Part shown: positions 10,196-22,800 of the stretch, piece after piece | Numbering within the stretch: position 1 is the stretch's first letter | How the letters are laid out: each line of letters begins with the position of its first letter | NCBI RefSeq assembly: GCF_949987515.2 | Contig: NC_082691.1 | Span: 59,527,740 to 59,591,739 of the forward strand | Direction of reading: 5' to 3' | DNA: 64,000 nucleotides | From: Delphinus delphis | Lineage: Eukaryota > Chordata > Mammalia > Artiodactyla > Delphinidae | Program-made: the position numbers and the translations under genes | The notes under the pieces: model-generated | Told to the model about the DNA's origin: nothing | Database searches by the model: none | Seen by the model: only the letters and a program-made list of their open reading frames with translations

Positions 10196-11915
10196 TGTCT
10201 TCCTCTTTTCCTATTCAAATCATTTTTTTTCCTATCCCATGGATTTTTTTTGTTTTAGATATTTTATTTAAAAATCAATTAGAATTATCATTTTTCTAAT
10301 TCTATCAGATGAAATAGCATTGTTATTTTTATATACTTTTGAGAGCTGTACTTTATCACCCTGAACTTCAAGTTTTCGATGTCTCAAATAGAAGTCCACA
10401 TTTTCTTGAATATTTAATGTTTCCCTCTAATGGTCATATTATTTTTCACAATTATTAAAAACTGCAGTTGTTAAACTAGGTATTTATGAGGCATCTTCCC
10501 TTACTCCCAATATGCTACCATAACAATTTTCACCACTAAGAACATTCTTAAAATAGTTTAGATTTTTAAATTTAGGTATTATTCCCATTAAATCCACTTT
10601 TAGACAAAAGAGAAAAAGGGTTTCATTTCTTATATGCTCTTAAAGTCAACTTAATATTAACTTGAAAAGAATGAATCCTGAATGAAGATCTCTCTGTAAA
10701 TTTAAATACATAATAAGATCAAAGGGGAATTCATTTAATATAAAATTTGTTCATTACTTTTGGGTTTTAAAATTCAGAAATATACTTCAACAGCCATATC
10801 TCCATCAGAATAGTCAGTGTGTATGTGGCCCAACCAAGAAAATATTCTTTTACTTAAATTACATATAAGGGTCCTTAAATCCCACTTGATAGAAATCAAA
10901 GGACTCAGCTTTTATCTTAGCATGCCCATAGGTCAAAACCTTGTAAAATCAATTTAGCAGTAACACTTCATACAGTTCAAGTGTTCTTACTGCGAGAAAA
11001 AATTCTGTGCTGGAATGGCTTAATTACACAAGTATACATGGCAACATTCAACCTCCGGTTAAAAGAGGTTAAGATTTTGGGAACCTCTTTGATATTTTGT
11101 CCTCTCCTTGGGGGCACATTTGGAGTGTTATAGATGACCCCATGTATATAAATAAACATTGTGTTCACATATATATAAAGGGCACCCAAAGGATAGGAGT
11201 TAATATTTAAACTATCAACTTCAATTAGTTTCAATTTAGTTTTTAAAATCTGGTAGCAATAATCTAATTTTAACATCCCATTTTAGGGAAAAGAAAGCAG
11301 AGAGTCATATCAAGCATTGCCAAAGCAGAAAAAGAAGGAAATAAAAAGATCTCATTTTCAGAAATGACACCTCCTTAATTTTGGCTTTCACTTAGTTAAA
11401 ATACAGAGCTGGACTCATCTTTGCTCTTATACCATGTGTTCAGAAAGTGCTAAAAAAATTATAAGTGGGGGCACCGTTTAAACTACTTCATAGATCTGCT
11501 TCTAGAAATTTCTATCTAGAAATTTCCATCCATAGGCAAATAATCAATGTTAGTTCATGTCATTTTAATCCCTTTATTAAAACATGTCCCTTGTACATTT
11601 TCTACAGAGTGTTCTAGTTCTAGTTACTATGTGTATTTGAAGTACATCAAAGGCCTCATCTTTTTAAAAACATTCAATGGTGATGTTTCAATATGTGACT
11701 TAACACCCCCATCTTCCACCATTAGTTAGAATCGGTGAATTTGGTGTTGCACACAGAAGAGTGCTGACTGAATGATTTCGAACTAAATTCTCTGAGAAAC
11801 CAGAGTGTTGATCTATTACCACTTAGATATCTTCTCAATTTTTAAAAATTTCTCCTGGTATGTATGCCTATTTCACAGGGCTAAAATCCATCCAGGTCTA
11901 CCAGGCTGTGAACTT
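10196..11915. other. AT-rich unique non-coding DNA
   Basis: About 1.7 kb without a recognised repeat or exon. The frames at 10977-11276 (minus) and 11547-11729 (plus) are short, AT-driven and unlike known proteins. Confidence 0.5.
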
Positions 11916-11929
11916 GCTGGTCTGTTTTG

Positions 11930-12055
11930 TTTTTGTTTTTGTTTTTTTAACATCTTTATAGGAGTATAATTGCTTTACAATGGCGTGTTAGTTTCTGCTT
12001 TATAACAAAGTGAATCAGTTATATATATACATATGCTCCCATATCTCTTCCCTCC
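11930..12055 (-). mobile_element. Severely 5'-truncated LINE-1 (3' end only)
   Basis: The sequence AACATCTTTATAGGAGTATA followed by ATTGCTTTACAATGG is the reverse complement of the cetartiodactyl L1 3' UTR, also seen at 23430-23460. A T-rich tail stands on the left. A perfect 14-bp duplication GCTGGTCTGTTTTG flanks it at 11916-11929 and 12056-12069. Only about 126 bp were copied. Confidence 0.9.
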
Positions 12056-12069
12056 GCTGGTCTGTTTTG

Positions 12070-13300
12070 CTGATAAGGTGCCAAGTCAGGAGGACACAGC
12101 CCATCACAGAGCCCAGAGCACACCCCAGATGACAGGTGCTGCCCCCTTCAAGTGCTGTAGCGCCCCCCTGTGGCAATGCCCACAAACAAGCCAATAACAC
12201 GGATGCCTTTTAGGATGTGTCACTGACAAGAGAGTAAGGGGTGAGTTGACAGCAGAAGCAGAGGAGCAAAGAATGAATTCAGCGCTCAGTAAAACTTGGT
12301 CCTTCCCCTTCACTCTCCCACACCCCCACTCACAAATATTTAGCAAGTGCCATGAGCACATGAGAAACATGGAAACACCTGTGAGACAGACCATAGTTCT
12401 GGCCCTCATGGAACTTATATTCTCACACAGTGAAAGCAAGAGACACACAATAACCATGTAAATACAGAAATAAGGTCATGTCAGATAGTGATATATGCCC
12501 CCAGGTCTCAGAGGTGGGAAGAAGTGTAAATGTCCAAAATGTGGTAGACTATGAAACAGGAGAGTACACAAATATTAGTAATGTAATCCTTTGAAACAGA
12601 AGTCAAAGTTCTGTTTGTGGCAACAGACATCTGTAATTTTTTTAACCAAGAAGTGATCTAAAAACAAAAAACTGTCTGCCAACCCGATACCCATCCTTTC
12701 CTTTTTCTATTGACACATATTCCTAACGTTCACCCCGAATAAAGGCTACGTTTGTCGGCCTCAAGTTCTGCTCCACAGCTGGCAAGTGGAAGGGCAGAAA
12801 CTGAAGAGCTAGCTCACCCAACACTAGAGGTCACGACCTTTCCAGGCCCCATCTCTCGGCGCTGCCCTGCTCTGCCAGTCATCTAAAGGCCAACAGTAAG
12901 CAGCCTGAAAGCCCTGAAGAGGCTCGGACTGGCCTGGGCTTCTGTCTTAGAAACAGAAGCTAATGTGTTTGTGACCCTACACACGTTAGTAAGCTTTGTT
13001 TCTAGATTACCATCTGCTGAAAGGCAGCCACCTGTCTTACAGGAATGCCACCAGGAAAGAATGAACCATTAGGCACAGAGCACTTGGAAATTTCTAGAAG
13101 AAGGAAATAGGGACAAATAGACCCAAAGCCTGCCCCACCCACACTTGCTTCATTTTTCTGTTCCTGGTCTTTAACGATGCCCTCTTTCCTCCACTGCTCT
13201 GGGCTTTCCCACCCAAGCACCTTACTGAGGCAGAAGAGAATAAATACCCAGAAATATATCTGAAGTCCCATCCAGAGAGAAGCCCTGCACAGAAAAACTG
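12070..13300. other. Mostly unique DNA with an old repeat segment
   Basis: The part at about 12330-12490 (CATGGAACTTATATTCTCAC and nearby) resembles the common ancient LINE-like repeat found again near 43.8 and 53.6 kb. The rest is unassigned. No exon was recognised. Confidence 0.45.
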
Positions 13301-13325
13301 GCACCCCAGAGAGGCGCACAGTCCT

Positions 13326-13357
13326 TATTCTGTGGTTTGGCTATTCTGTGGTTTGGC
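13326..13357. repeat. Tandem duplication of a 16-mer
   Basis: TATTCTGTGGTTTGGC at 13326-13341 is repeated exactly at 13342-13357. Confidence 0.9.
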
Positions 13358-13364
13358 ATCCCCC

Positions 13365-13660
13365 CGCTTTGAGAAGCTCCCCACAGCATCAAGGCCAAAC
13401 TACTCTGGCTAACTGTCAAGGCTTCACCAAATTCACCCCATCTATCCTCACAATTCTTCACTTTCGTCCAAGTCCATCTCTTCATGCTCCGTCAAAGGCA
13501 CCAGTCATTTCATGCGCTCACTCATTCTTCTAGATCTCCTAGGCCAGACCACACCTCAAGCCTCTGCTAAGCTGCAGCCTACCTGGTCTCCAGCAAAGCC
13601 TCTGCTACCTTCCAACATGCAATGATGGTTCCCTTCTCTGAACCTGGGACCTTCATAGAT
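13365..13660 (+). mobile_element. Probable L2 fragment
   Basis: Pyrimidine-rich sequence with the loose order of L2 (AAACTACTCTGGCTAACTGT, CACCAAATTCACCCCATC, CTAGGCCAGACCACACC). Strongly diverged, so the call is tentative. Confidence 0.4.
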
Positions 13661-13671
13661 ACTAAGAGGGT

Positions 13672-14039
13672 GTCTTAGTTCCCACTGCCATAACAAAATA
13701 CCATAGACTAGGTGCCCTAAGCAGCAGACATTTATATTCTCACAGTTCTGGAGGCTAGAAGTCCCAGATCAAGGTGCCAGCCAGTTCGGATTCTGGTGAG
13801 AGCCCTCTGCCTGGCTTGCAGACAGCCACCTTCTCCTGCAGTGTCACATGGCAGAGAGAGCTCTGACATCTCTTCCTTCTTTAAGGGCATCAGCCCTATT
13901 GGATTGGGTCCCCACCCTTATGGCCTCATTTAACCTTAACACTTCCTCACAAGCCCTATCTCCAAATACAGTCACATTAGGCGTTAGGGCTTCAACATAT
14001 GAGTTTGGTGGAGGGGCACAAACATTCAGTCCATAACAG
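13672..14039 (-). mobile_element. MLT1-type MaLR LTR
   Basis: Plus-strand text begins TCTTAGTTCCCACTGCCATA and continues with ACAAAATACCATAGACTAGG, CACAGTTCTGGAGGCTAGAA and CTCCAAATACAGTCACATTA, ending in CATTCAGTCCATAACA. This is a nearly full solo LTR of the MLT1 group in reverse. Confidence 0.85.
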
Positions 14040-14193
14040 AGGGAGTATGGTGTGAGATGTAAGACACAAAAAGGGAGAGGTCAGCAGAACTTGTAGAGAC
14101 ACTGCTTTAGAGAGAGAAGTGAGAAGGCAGGGACTGTGTCTGGTTTTGTTGGAGAAAACAGGAGTAAGGGGAATGACAGAACCATGAGGTTTT

Positions 14194-14401
14194 TTGGTTT
14201 TTTTTTTTTGCGGTACGCAGCCCTCTCACTGTTGTGGCCTCTCCCGTTGCGGAGCACAGGCTCCGGACGCGCAGGCTCAGCGGCCATGACTCACGGGCCC
14301 AGCCGCTCCGCGGCATGTGGGATCCTCCCGGACCGGGGCACGAACCCGCGTCCCCTGCATCGGCATGAGGACTCTCAACCACTGCGCCACCAGGGAAGCC
14401 C
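14194..14401 (-). mobile_element. CHR-type SINE, short form
   Basis: The T run at 14194-14209 is the tail on the minus strand; the head ends at 14401 with the reverse complement of GGGCTTCCCTGGTGGCGCAG. Target duplication ACCATGAGGTTTT at 14181-14193 and 14402-14414 is perfect. CpG-rich and little decayed. Confidence 0.95.
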
Positions 14402-14414
14402 ACCATGAGGTTTT

Positions 14415-14850
14415 GTGATGAGGAAAAACTTATGTGTACAAGGCAACCCTGTTATGAGCACAACAGTATATAACAAAAGGCCATCCTTGGTGTTACTCTC
14501 TGAAGGTCGCTGACATTTGACCACATAAATTCGAAAATGACCTTTACTACCTTTTCATAAAAACAACGGAAATCCCTCATAGACATGATATTGAAAACCA
14601 TTAGTAACTGAGCTGAGAAAAAACACCTCTCATCAAATTAAATATTATGTCTTTTAAGAGCATTAATGAAAAGATTTATAAAAGGACTGCATCTTTCACC
14701 CAGTCATGCATATTGGTTGATGGAGAAATCAGGGAAAAATTCAATTTATAAAACTGCAGCCCTGTTCTGGACATTTTATTTTCTTACTAGAAGACAGTCA
14801 ACAAAGGATTTTCAAAACCTTCTTATTATCAATTAATTAAAACAAAAATC
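14415..14850. other. Unique AT-rich DNA
   Basis: No repeat, RNA gene or exon recognised. Confidence 0.5.
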
Positions 14851-14858
14851 CTCAAATC

Positions 14859-15140
14859 GGGGCTTCCCTGGTGGCGCAGTGGTTAAGAATCTGCCTGCCA
14901 ATGCAGGGGACACAGGTTCGATCCCTGGCCCGGGAAGATCCCACATGCCGTGGAGCAACTAAGCCCATGCGCCACAACTACTGAAGCCCACGTGCCTAGA
15001 GCCCGTGCTCCACAGCAAGAGAAGCCACCGCAGTGAGAAGCCTGCGCACCGCAACAAAGAGTAGCCCCCGCTCGCTGCAACTAGAGAAAGCCCACGCGCA
15101 GCAACGAAGACCCAACACAGCCAGGATAAAAAAAAAAAAA
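14859..15140 (+). mobile_element. CHR-type SINE, long form with one inner module
   Basis: A box TGGCGCAGTGG and a perfect B box GGTTCGATCCC in the tRNA-like head. The body is the long form (GCAACTAAGCC, GCCACAACTACTGAAGCC, CAACGAAGACCCAACACAGC) with an A tail. The ACAACTACTG module occurs once, against three times in the other long copies. An 8-bp duplication CTCAAATC is seen at 14851-14858 and 15142-15149. Confidence 0.93.
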
Positions 15141-15149
15141 TCTCAAATC

Positions 15150-16505
15150 ACATCTCTCTCCTGTTTGGAAACCCAAAGGTGGAAAGCCGACTGCCAACAA
15201 AACACTGACTTACACTGCCCTCTGCTGGTTCATTGGCCACATGTCAAGTTCCTTAGTTTACAAAGTTGCCAAAAGTCAAGTCCAGTATTTTGAACCAGCA
15301 AATTCAAGCCTAATTACTAAAAACAGGTTGTGGAAAATATTACTAAGTGGCTTAAATACCATCTGCATCACATCAGGCACACACTCCTAATGAAAAGGGC
15401 ACATGTGTGGGAAGAGGTGGTGCCGGATCACATTTGCTAACCTAATAGGGTTTTTAAACTCTTTAAAATGTGCTTTAAATTCACAATAACGCCTTTAAAT
15501 TGCCCCCTTTCGCACCTAACCCTTGCCATGCCAACCAACTTTTCAGAAAACAAACAAATATAATAAAAAAAATTAAATCTTGGTTCTACTACTGCATTTC
15601 AGCCTCTGGTTAAATCAGCTTAGCTATAAATAACTGCATATTACTGCAGTTAACAAAATTCATTTTCTAAGTATAGACTTTTTTTAAAATTTAGAAGCTG
15701 CTAATTTGCCAGAATGTTGCTGGAAAATATGCCATTTGTTTCAACATGCACACATCAGCTTCCATTAAAATGATTACGGCATCATTTGAAAGTCTAAAGC
15801 ATTTATTAGGTGTCTCCAATTCCACAGAGCGTTTTACTAAGCCCTGTAGTAATGAGTTAAGCCAAACCCTCACCTCCGAGCTTGTTTCCTTAAACAGATG
15901 AAGTAACACACAATTGACACAATGGAACAAACAGCACAGGTGTATTAACTCAGGTGACTGTACCTGTATTTTGTTCTGGCAAAAAGTGGGAGCGCACTAT
16001 GAGCTGGATGTTTATAAAGAGGAGAGTGGGAGGAAATCACAGTTGTCTAAAATTCAAATAGGGATGCCTTTGGAAGGAGGTGGGACTCCAGGTAGCTAAA
16101 TGAATGGAGAAGGCTTGGGAACCCCAGAACAAAGGAGGCAGCCACAGGCTGGGAGGTCTTCCTGGACAGATGAGTGGGACAATGACAAGAAAGCAGTAAA
16201 TCTTAGAAATGCCACGACTCCCAAAGCCCACACAGCAACCTTCCTTACCGAAGTCCAGGGCACCATGTGCTTCTGCATAGGCATGATGGGCTCCGGGCTG
16301 CCAGTCTGCCACTGGCTCAGACGCATTCAGAGAGTTCCAGATGCAGGTGCAAAGTCAGCTCCACATCACTGGCCTGCCTTAGTCACTGGCCTGCTTTCCG
16401 GGCCATCTTTGAGAGTGTACACCTTCCTTCATGTAGATGGGCAATCCCTGAAGTTCTCCCACAGCTCTTTGGTACATTTATTCATTTTAATCAATGAACA
16501 CCTCA
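15150..16505. other. Unique DNA, possible conserved non-coding stretch
   Basis: No exon recognised. The part at about 15600-15840 is AT-rich and carries a MEF2-like CTATAAATA at 15624-15632. It has the look of constrained non-coding DNA but this is only an impression. Overlapping frames at 16037-16543 on both strands resemble no protein. Confidence 0.4.
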
Positions 16506-16509
16506 CCAT

Positions 16510-16725
16510 AGCCCAAGCCTCATTACAAATATTAACACATTAAATTCTCATAACCATTCCATAATATAGGCACTATTATTAAATTCCCAATTTAACATAT
16601 GAGGAAACTGAGGCACACCAAAGTCAACACTTTTCTCAAGTTCACACAACTAGTAAGTGGCAGAGACGGGAATCAAGCCGAGGCATTCTGATTCCGAGTT
16701 TGTGCTCTTAACTGATACGCTGTGT
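16510..16725 (-). mobile_element. MIR SINE
   Basis: Reverse MIR blocks: TAGGCACTATTATTAAATTC, ATGAGGAAACTGAGGCACAC, CACACAACTAGTAAGTGGCA and TGTGCTCTTAACTGATAC. Near full length. Confidence 0.85.
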
Positions 16726-19208
16726 CAGAAAACATAACGCATGTTACAATCTCCAAGTAGAAAAAAGAACACTGTATAGTAAGGATAGGATAAGTTTTGC
16801 TGAGGAAACAACCAACCTCCAAATCCACCAGGTTTATTTCTTGCTCGCACTACTTGCCCATTGAGAGTTGTCAGTCACCACGCAACAGGGACAAGGGGGC
16901 CCCAGAGAACCTCACATCAGCAATTACGTGCTCTTGCCCAGATGTGCCACATCACTCATTTCCTACTTGGAACTCACTGGCTGGAATCAATCATAGGGAC
17001 CAGCCAATCTGATTCACCAATCACATAACTCATCCCCAGCCAAGGGTCTGGAAAGTGTGCCCTTACTCTGTGCCCGGAAGGAGGTAGAAGTGGAAATATT
17101 GGACACACCACCAGGAAAGACTACCACAGAACAATACAGTGACAACTGCGGTAGTAATGTCACACTTTTGGTAAACAAAGATGACATCACTGGCCCACTC
17201 ACATACGTCATGTGGTTCTTCCACTTGCAGTAATGGATTTGCAGACATCTAATCAAGCAGCGCTGGTTCATTCACGCATTCACTCATCCAAAGCACTTAG
17301 TGAGTAGCCGCTTTCAAACTAGTTGGGGAAGCCCACGTTTCCACATGCGCAAAACTTGATAAAAGTGGCAAATGAATATACAAGGATACTGACTGGACAC
17401 AACAGACGCACTCAGGTGGGAAAAAAAAATCAGTAATCTGAGAAGTGATATGCATTTTGAAGGAAATAAATCTTTATGTGGCTTTATGATGGAAGCCCAG
17501 AGACACGGACAAACAGACTGAGCAGGTGGAGGGAGGCCGGCTGCCTGGAGCAGGGGATGTGTTCTGGACAGAGCGCTGCTCAGAAATGGTGCTCTGTAGC
17601 TGGGGAAGCAAGAAGCCGACCTGTGAGTGCTCCTTGGTTTTCAGTAGAGTGACATCAGTGAGACGTGAACACGTGCTGCCTGAAAATGAAACTTTCACAA
17701 TATGATTTTGTCAATTCCCAAAAATAGGTTGGGCACTTGAATGGGAAATAAAATCACATTGTCTCAGAATGATAATTTTTTTCCTCTGCTTCCTTCTGAA
17801 AGGTGAATGTGAAATCTAAATTAACTAGAAAACATACTGGGAGAGCACACACACTGGACAGTTCAGATTTGGGGAAATGTTTATATTTGAGCAGTACTCA
17901 AAAACGGCTTTCTGGACATTTAAGTCCCTAAGCTATTGTATAAATTGAAAAAATTTTAGAACTAAGAAAATATAAACCAAAATTCTAGTCCAGGCACTGC
18001 ATTTTATAGGAAGAATTTGAAACACGAAGAGGCGCAAGGCCACACAACTCATTTGGATCCGCAAGGGGATGTGCACACTGCTTCCCCACCCAGTTATCAG
18101 CTCTGTCCTGCTTCCACAATTACACAACTACTCCTAAAGAAAAATATGTGTAGTGCCAAATGGTGGCAGTAGTGTAAACGTTAATAACCATATGACCCAG
18201 CTGAATTCAAAAGTGTTGACAAACCTAGATTTTACATATGAGTGGGGATGGTGACTGCTCTGTTTCTTGTATTAAATCCCCTGGTGTCTGAAAACACAAG
18301 TTTTCTATTGTGTCATTTAACAAGGGCAAGGCAGTGTTTTTCCAATTCTGGGTCAATCCAGTTAGCGGATCACACCAGGATTTTTTTTTTTCTTTTTCAA
18401 TGAAGCAAAATACACATCTAACTTGGGCTGTATTTTCATTTGCCCAATATAAAGACAGATTAATTTTTCTTGTTCTTGCCTTTGCCCAAGATGCATAGGC
18501 CATGAACAACTTTTTTTTTTTTTTTTTTTTTTACTGTTTAAGTAAAACCTGGTTTTAAGGGTAAACAAGCTGTGAAAAGATTTGGTTAAGAGAGGCCGGT
18601 AAGAAGTACACGTGGTGTTGCCCCTGCTGACTTGCCTCGTTGGTGACCACACTCCCACACCCCGCTCCGAGGCTGGAGAGAGAGGCAGGGACAGAGCAAC
18701 AGGACTCTGACGTGCTGAGTTTGGAATCCCATCCTGGAGATGGGATACCACCTGGTATGGGCCTGGGATGACGCTTTTGAGAGAAGACCAAGGTCAAGGC
18801 AAGCCAGTGAGTCATAGCTCACCCCACAGAAGGTCCCAAGGCAGGGAGGAAACATGTGGGGAGGATGGAGATGAGAACCAAAGAGGAACAGCTGGTTCCA
18901 AGTTCTAGTAGGGAGTTACAGCGGGGACAGAAGATCTTTAAAAAGGAAAAACAAAAACCATGACATGATACCAGCAAAGGGGAAGGAATGGTGACCTATG
19001 TAAACAAGAAGCTGCCCTAAAGGAGCAAAATTTAGGGGCACACACTCAGACACTTCTATCCCTATATATACTTCTTCTCCAAGTGGGTACCAGGTCCCCT
19101 ACCTGAAACACTTCCTCTGTACTATGGGACACTCAGCTCTTTAGATTCTGAATAGGGGATGGCAGGAAAGGTTCCCTAGAGGAGTATTTAAGAATCTCCA
19201 GGAAAGGC
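16726..19208. other. Unique non-coding DNA
   Basis: About 2.5 kb without a gene. A 22-base T run at 18511-18532 may mark the tail of an unrecognised minus-strand insertion. A weak MIR-like stretch lies near 18010-18130. The frames between 18362 and 18855 overlap on the minus strand and run across the T run, so they are not credible. Confidence 0.5.
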
Positions 19209-19221
19209 GGGCCAGTAGTTT
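19209..19221. repeat. Target-site duplication of outer L1, left copy
   Basis: GGGCCAGTAGTTT recurs exactly at 26297-26309, at the other end of the L1, 7.1 kb away. Confidence 0.9.
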
Positions 19222-19514
19222 ATTTATTTTTTGAATTTTTGAATTTTATTTTTTTATAGAGCAGGTTCTTATTAGTTATCTATTTTATGCATATTAGTGT
19301 ATACATGTCAATCCCAATCTCCCAATTCATCCCACCAGCACCCTAACCCCTCACCGCTTTCCCCCCTTGGTGTCCATACATTTATTCTCTACATCTGTGT
19401 CTCAATTTCTGCCCTGCAAACCAGTTCATCTGTACCATTTTCCTAGGTTCCACATGTAAGTGTTAATATACGATATTTGTTTTGCTCTTTCTGACTTAAT
19501 TCTGTACGACAGAA

Positions 19515-19547
19515 GTATACAGACTGTATACAAACTGTATACAGACT
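19515..19547. repeat. Three 11-bp tandem units inside the L1 3' end
   Basis: GTATACAGACT, GTATACAAACT and GTATACAGACT follow one another at 19515, 19526 and 19537. The related inner L1 lacks this expansion at the matching place near 23860. Confidence 0.85.
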
Positions 19548-19636
19548 CTGTATGACAGTCTCTAGATTCATCCATGTCTCTACAAATGACCCAATTTAGT
19601 TCCTTTTTATGGCTGAGTAATATTCCATTGTATATA

Positions 19637-19841
19637 TTATTATTATTTTTGTGGTACACGGGCCTCTCACTGCTGTGGCCTTTCCCGTTGTGGAGCACAG
19701 GCTCTGGACGCACAGGCTCAGCAGCCATGGCTCACGGGCCCAGCCACTCCGCGGCATGTGGGATCTTCCCAAACCAGGGCACGAACCCATGTTCCCTGCA
19801 TCGGCAGGCGGACTCTCAACCACTGCGCCACCAGGGAAGCC
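19637..19841 (-). mobile_element. CHR-type SINE, short form, inside L1
   Basis: The minus-strand SINE body (GTGGTACACGGGCCTCTCAC on plus) interrupts L1 ORF2 after TTCCATTGTATATAT. L1 sequence resumes with CACTGTATACATATACCA. The flanks CCATTGTATATA and CCACTGTATACATAT look like a decayed target duplication. It must be younger than the host L1. Confidence 0.92.
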
Positions 19842-22800
19842 CCACTGTATACATATACCACATTTTCTTTATCCATTCGTCTGTTGATGGGCATTTACGT
19901 TGCTTCCATGACCTGGCCATTGTAAACAGTGCTGCAATGAACATTGGGGTGCATGTGCCTTTTTGCATTATGGTTTTCTCTGGGTATATGCCCAGTAGTG
20001 GGATTGCTGGGTCATATGGTAATTCTATTTTTAATTTTTTAAGGAACCTCCATACTGTTCCCCATAGTGGCTGTATCAATTTACATTCCCACCAAGAGTG
20101 CAAGAGGGTTCCCTTTTCTCCACACCCTCTCCAGCATTTGTTCTGTGTAGATTTTCTGATGATGCCCATTCTAACTGGTGTGAGGTGATACCTCATTGTA
20201 GTTTTGATTTTCATTTCTCTAATAATTAGTGATGTTGAGCAGCTTTTCATGTGCTTCTCGGCCATCTGTATGTTCTCTTTGGAGAAAAGTCTATTTAGGT
20301 CTTCTGCCCATTTTTGGATTAGTTTGTTTTCTCAATATTGAGCTGCATGAGCTGTTTATATATTTTGGAGATTAATCCTTTGAACGTTGATTCGTTTGCA
20401 AATATTTTCTCCCATTCTGAGGGTTGTCTTTTCGTCTTCTTTGTAGTTTCCTTTGCTTTGCAAAAGCTTTTAAGTTTCATTAGGTCCCATTTGTTTATCT
20501 TTGTTTTTATTTCCATTACTCTACGAGGTGGATCAAAAAAGATCTTGCTGTGATTTATGTCAAAGAATGTTCTTCCTATGTTTTCCTCTAAGAGTTTTAT
20601 AGTGTCTGGTCTTACATTTAGGTCTCTAGTCCATTTTGAGTTTAATTTTGTGTATGGTGTTAGGGAGTGGCCTAATTTCATTCTTCTACATGTAGCTGTC
20701 CAGTTTTCCCAGCACCACTTATTGAAGAGACTGTCTTTTCTCCATTGTATATCCTTGCTTCCTTTGTCATAGATTAGTTGACCACAGGTGCATGGGTTTA
20801 TCTCTGGACTTTCTATCCTGTTCCATTGATCTAGATTTCTGTTTTTGTGCCAGTACCATATTGTCTTGATTACTGTAGCTTTGTAGTATAGTCTGAAGCC
20901 AGGGAGTCTGATTCCTCCAGCTCCATTTTTCTTTCTCAAGATTGCTTTGGCTATTCAGGGTCTTTTGTGTCTCCATACAAATTTTAATATTTTTTTGTTC
21001 CAGTTCTGTAAAAAATGCCACTGGTAATTTGATAGGGATTGCATTGAATCTGTAGATTGCTTTGGGTAGTATAGTCATTTTCATAATATTGATTCTTCCA
21101 ATCCAAGAACATGGTATATCTCTCCATCTATTTGTATCACTTTTAATTTCTTTCATCAGTGTCTAATAGTTTTCTGCATACAGGTCTTTAGTCTCCTTAG
21201 GTAGGTTTATTCCTAGGTATTTTATTCTTTTTGCTGCAACGGTAAATGGGAGTGTTTCCTTAATTTCTCTTTCAGATTTTTCATCATTAGTGTATAGGAA
21301 TGCAAGAGATTTCTGTGCATAAATTTTGTACCCTGCAACTTTACCAAATTCATTGATTAGCTCTAGTAGTTTTCTGGTGGCATCTTTAGGATTATCTATG
21401 TATAGTATCAGGTCATCTGCAAACAGTGACAGTTTTACTACTTCTTTTCCAATTTGTATTCCTTTTATTTCTTTTTCTTCTATAATTGCCGTGGCTAGGA
21501 CTTCCAAAACTATGTAGACTAATAGTGGTGAGAGTGGATATCCTTGTCTTGTTCCTGATCTTAGAGGAAATGCTTTCAATTTTTCACCATTGAGAATGAT
21601 GTTTGCTGTGGGTTTGTCATATACGGCCTCCACTATGTTGAGGTAGGTTCCCTCTATGCCCACTTTCTGGAGAGTTTTTACCATAAATGGGTGTTGAATT
21701 TTGTCGAAAGCTTTTTCTGCATCTACTGAGATGATCATATGGTTTTTATTCTTCAGTTTGTTAATATGGGGTATCACATTGATTGATTTGCATACACTGA
21801 AGAATCCTGCATCCCTGGGATAAATTCCACTTGATCATAGTGTATGATTCTTTTATAGTGTTGTTGGATTCTGTTTGCTAGTATTTTACTGAGGATTTTT
21901 GCATCTATATTCATCAGTGATATTGGTCTGTAATTTTCTTTTTTTGTAGTATCTCTGTCTGCTTTTGGTATCAGGGTGATGGTGGCCTCATAGAATGAGT
22001 TTGGGAGTGTTCCTTCCTCTGCAATTTTTTGGAAGAGTTGGAGAAGGATGGGTGTTAGCTCTTCTCTAAATGTTTGATAGAATTCACCTGTGAAGCCATC
22101 TGGTCCTGGACTTTTGTTGGAAGATTTTTAATCACAGTTTCAATTTCATTACTTGTGATTGGTCTGTTCATATTTTCTATTTCTTCCTCGTTCAGTATTG
22201 GAAGGTTATACGTTTCTAAGAATTTGTCCATTTCTTCCAGGTTGTCCATTTTATTGGCATAGAGTTGCTTGTAGTAGTCTCTTAGGATGTTTTGTATTTC
22301 TGCGGTGTCTGTTGTAACTTCTCCTTTTTCAATTCTAATTTTATGGATTTGAGTCCTCTCCCTCTTTTTCTTAATGAGTCTGGCTAATGGTTTATCAATT
22401 TTGTTTATCTTCTCAAAGAACCAGCTTTTAGTTTGACTGATCTTTGCTATTGTTTTGTTTCTATTTCATTTATTTCTGCTCTGATCTTTATGATTTCTTC
22501 CCTTCTGCTAACTTTGGGTTTTGCTTCTTCTTCTTTCTCTAGTTCCTTTACGTGTAAGGTTACATTGTTTATTTGAGAGTTTTCTTGCTTCTTGAGGTAG
22601 GCTTGTATTGCTATAAACTTCCCTCTTAGAACTGCTTTTGCTACATCGCATAGGTTTTGTATCATTGTGTTTTCATTGTCATTTGTCTCTAGGTATTTTT
22701 CGATTTCCTCTTTGATTTCTTCAGTGATCTCTTGGTTATTTAGTAATGTACTGTTTAGCCTCCATGTATCTGTGTTTTTTATGATTTTTTCCGTGTAATT

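Noticed and set aside
16100..16543. 147-codon open frame with a second frame on top
   Set aside because: Overlapping frames on both strands are equally open, and no known protein pattern is seen.
18362..18855. Cluster of minus-strand open frames (up to 129 codons)
   Set aside because: They overlap in different frames, and one reads through a 22-base homopolymer as poly-Lys.
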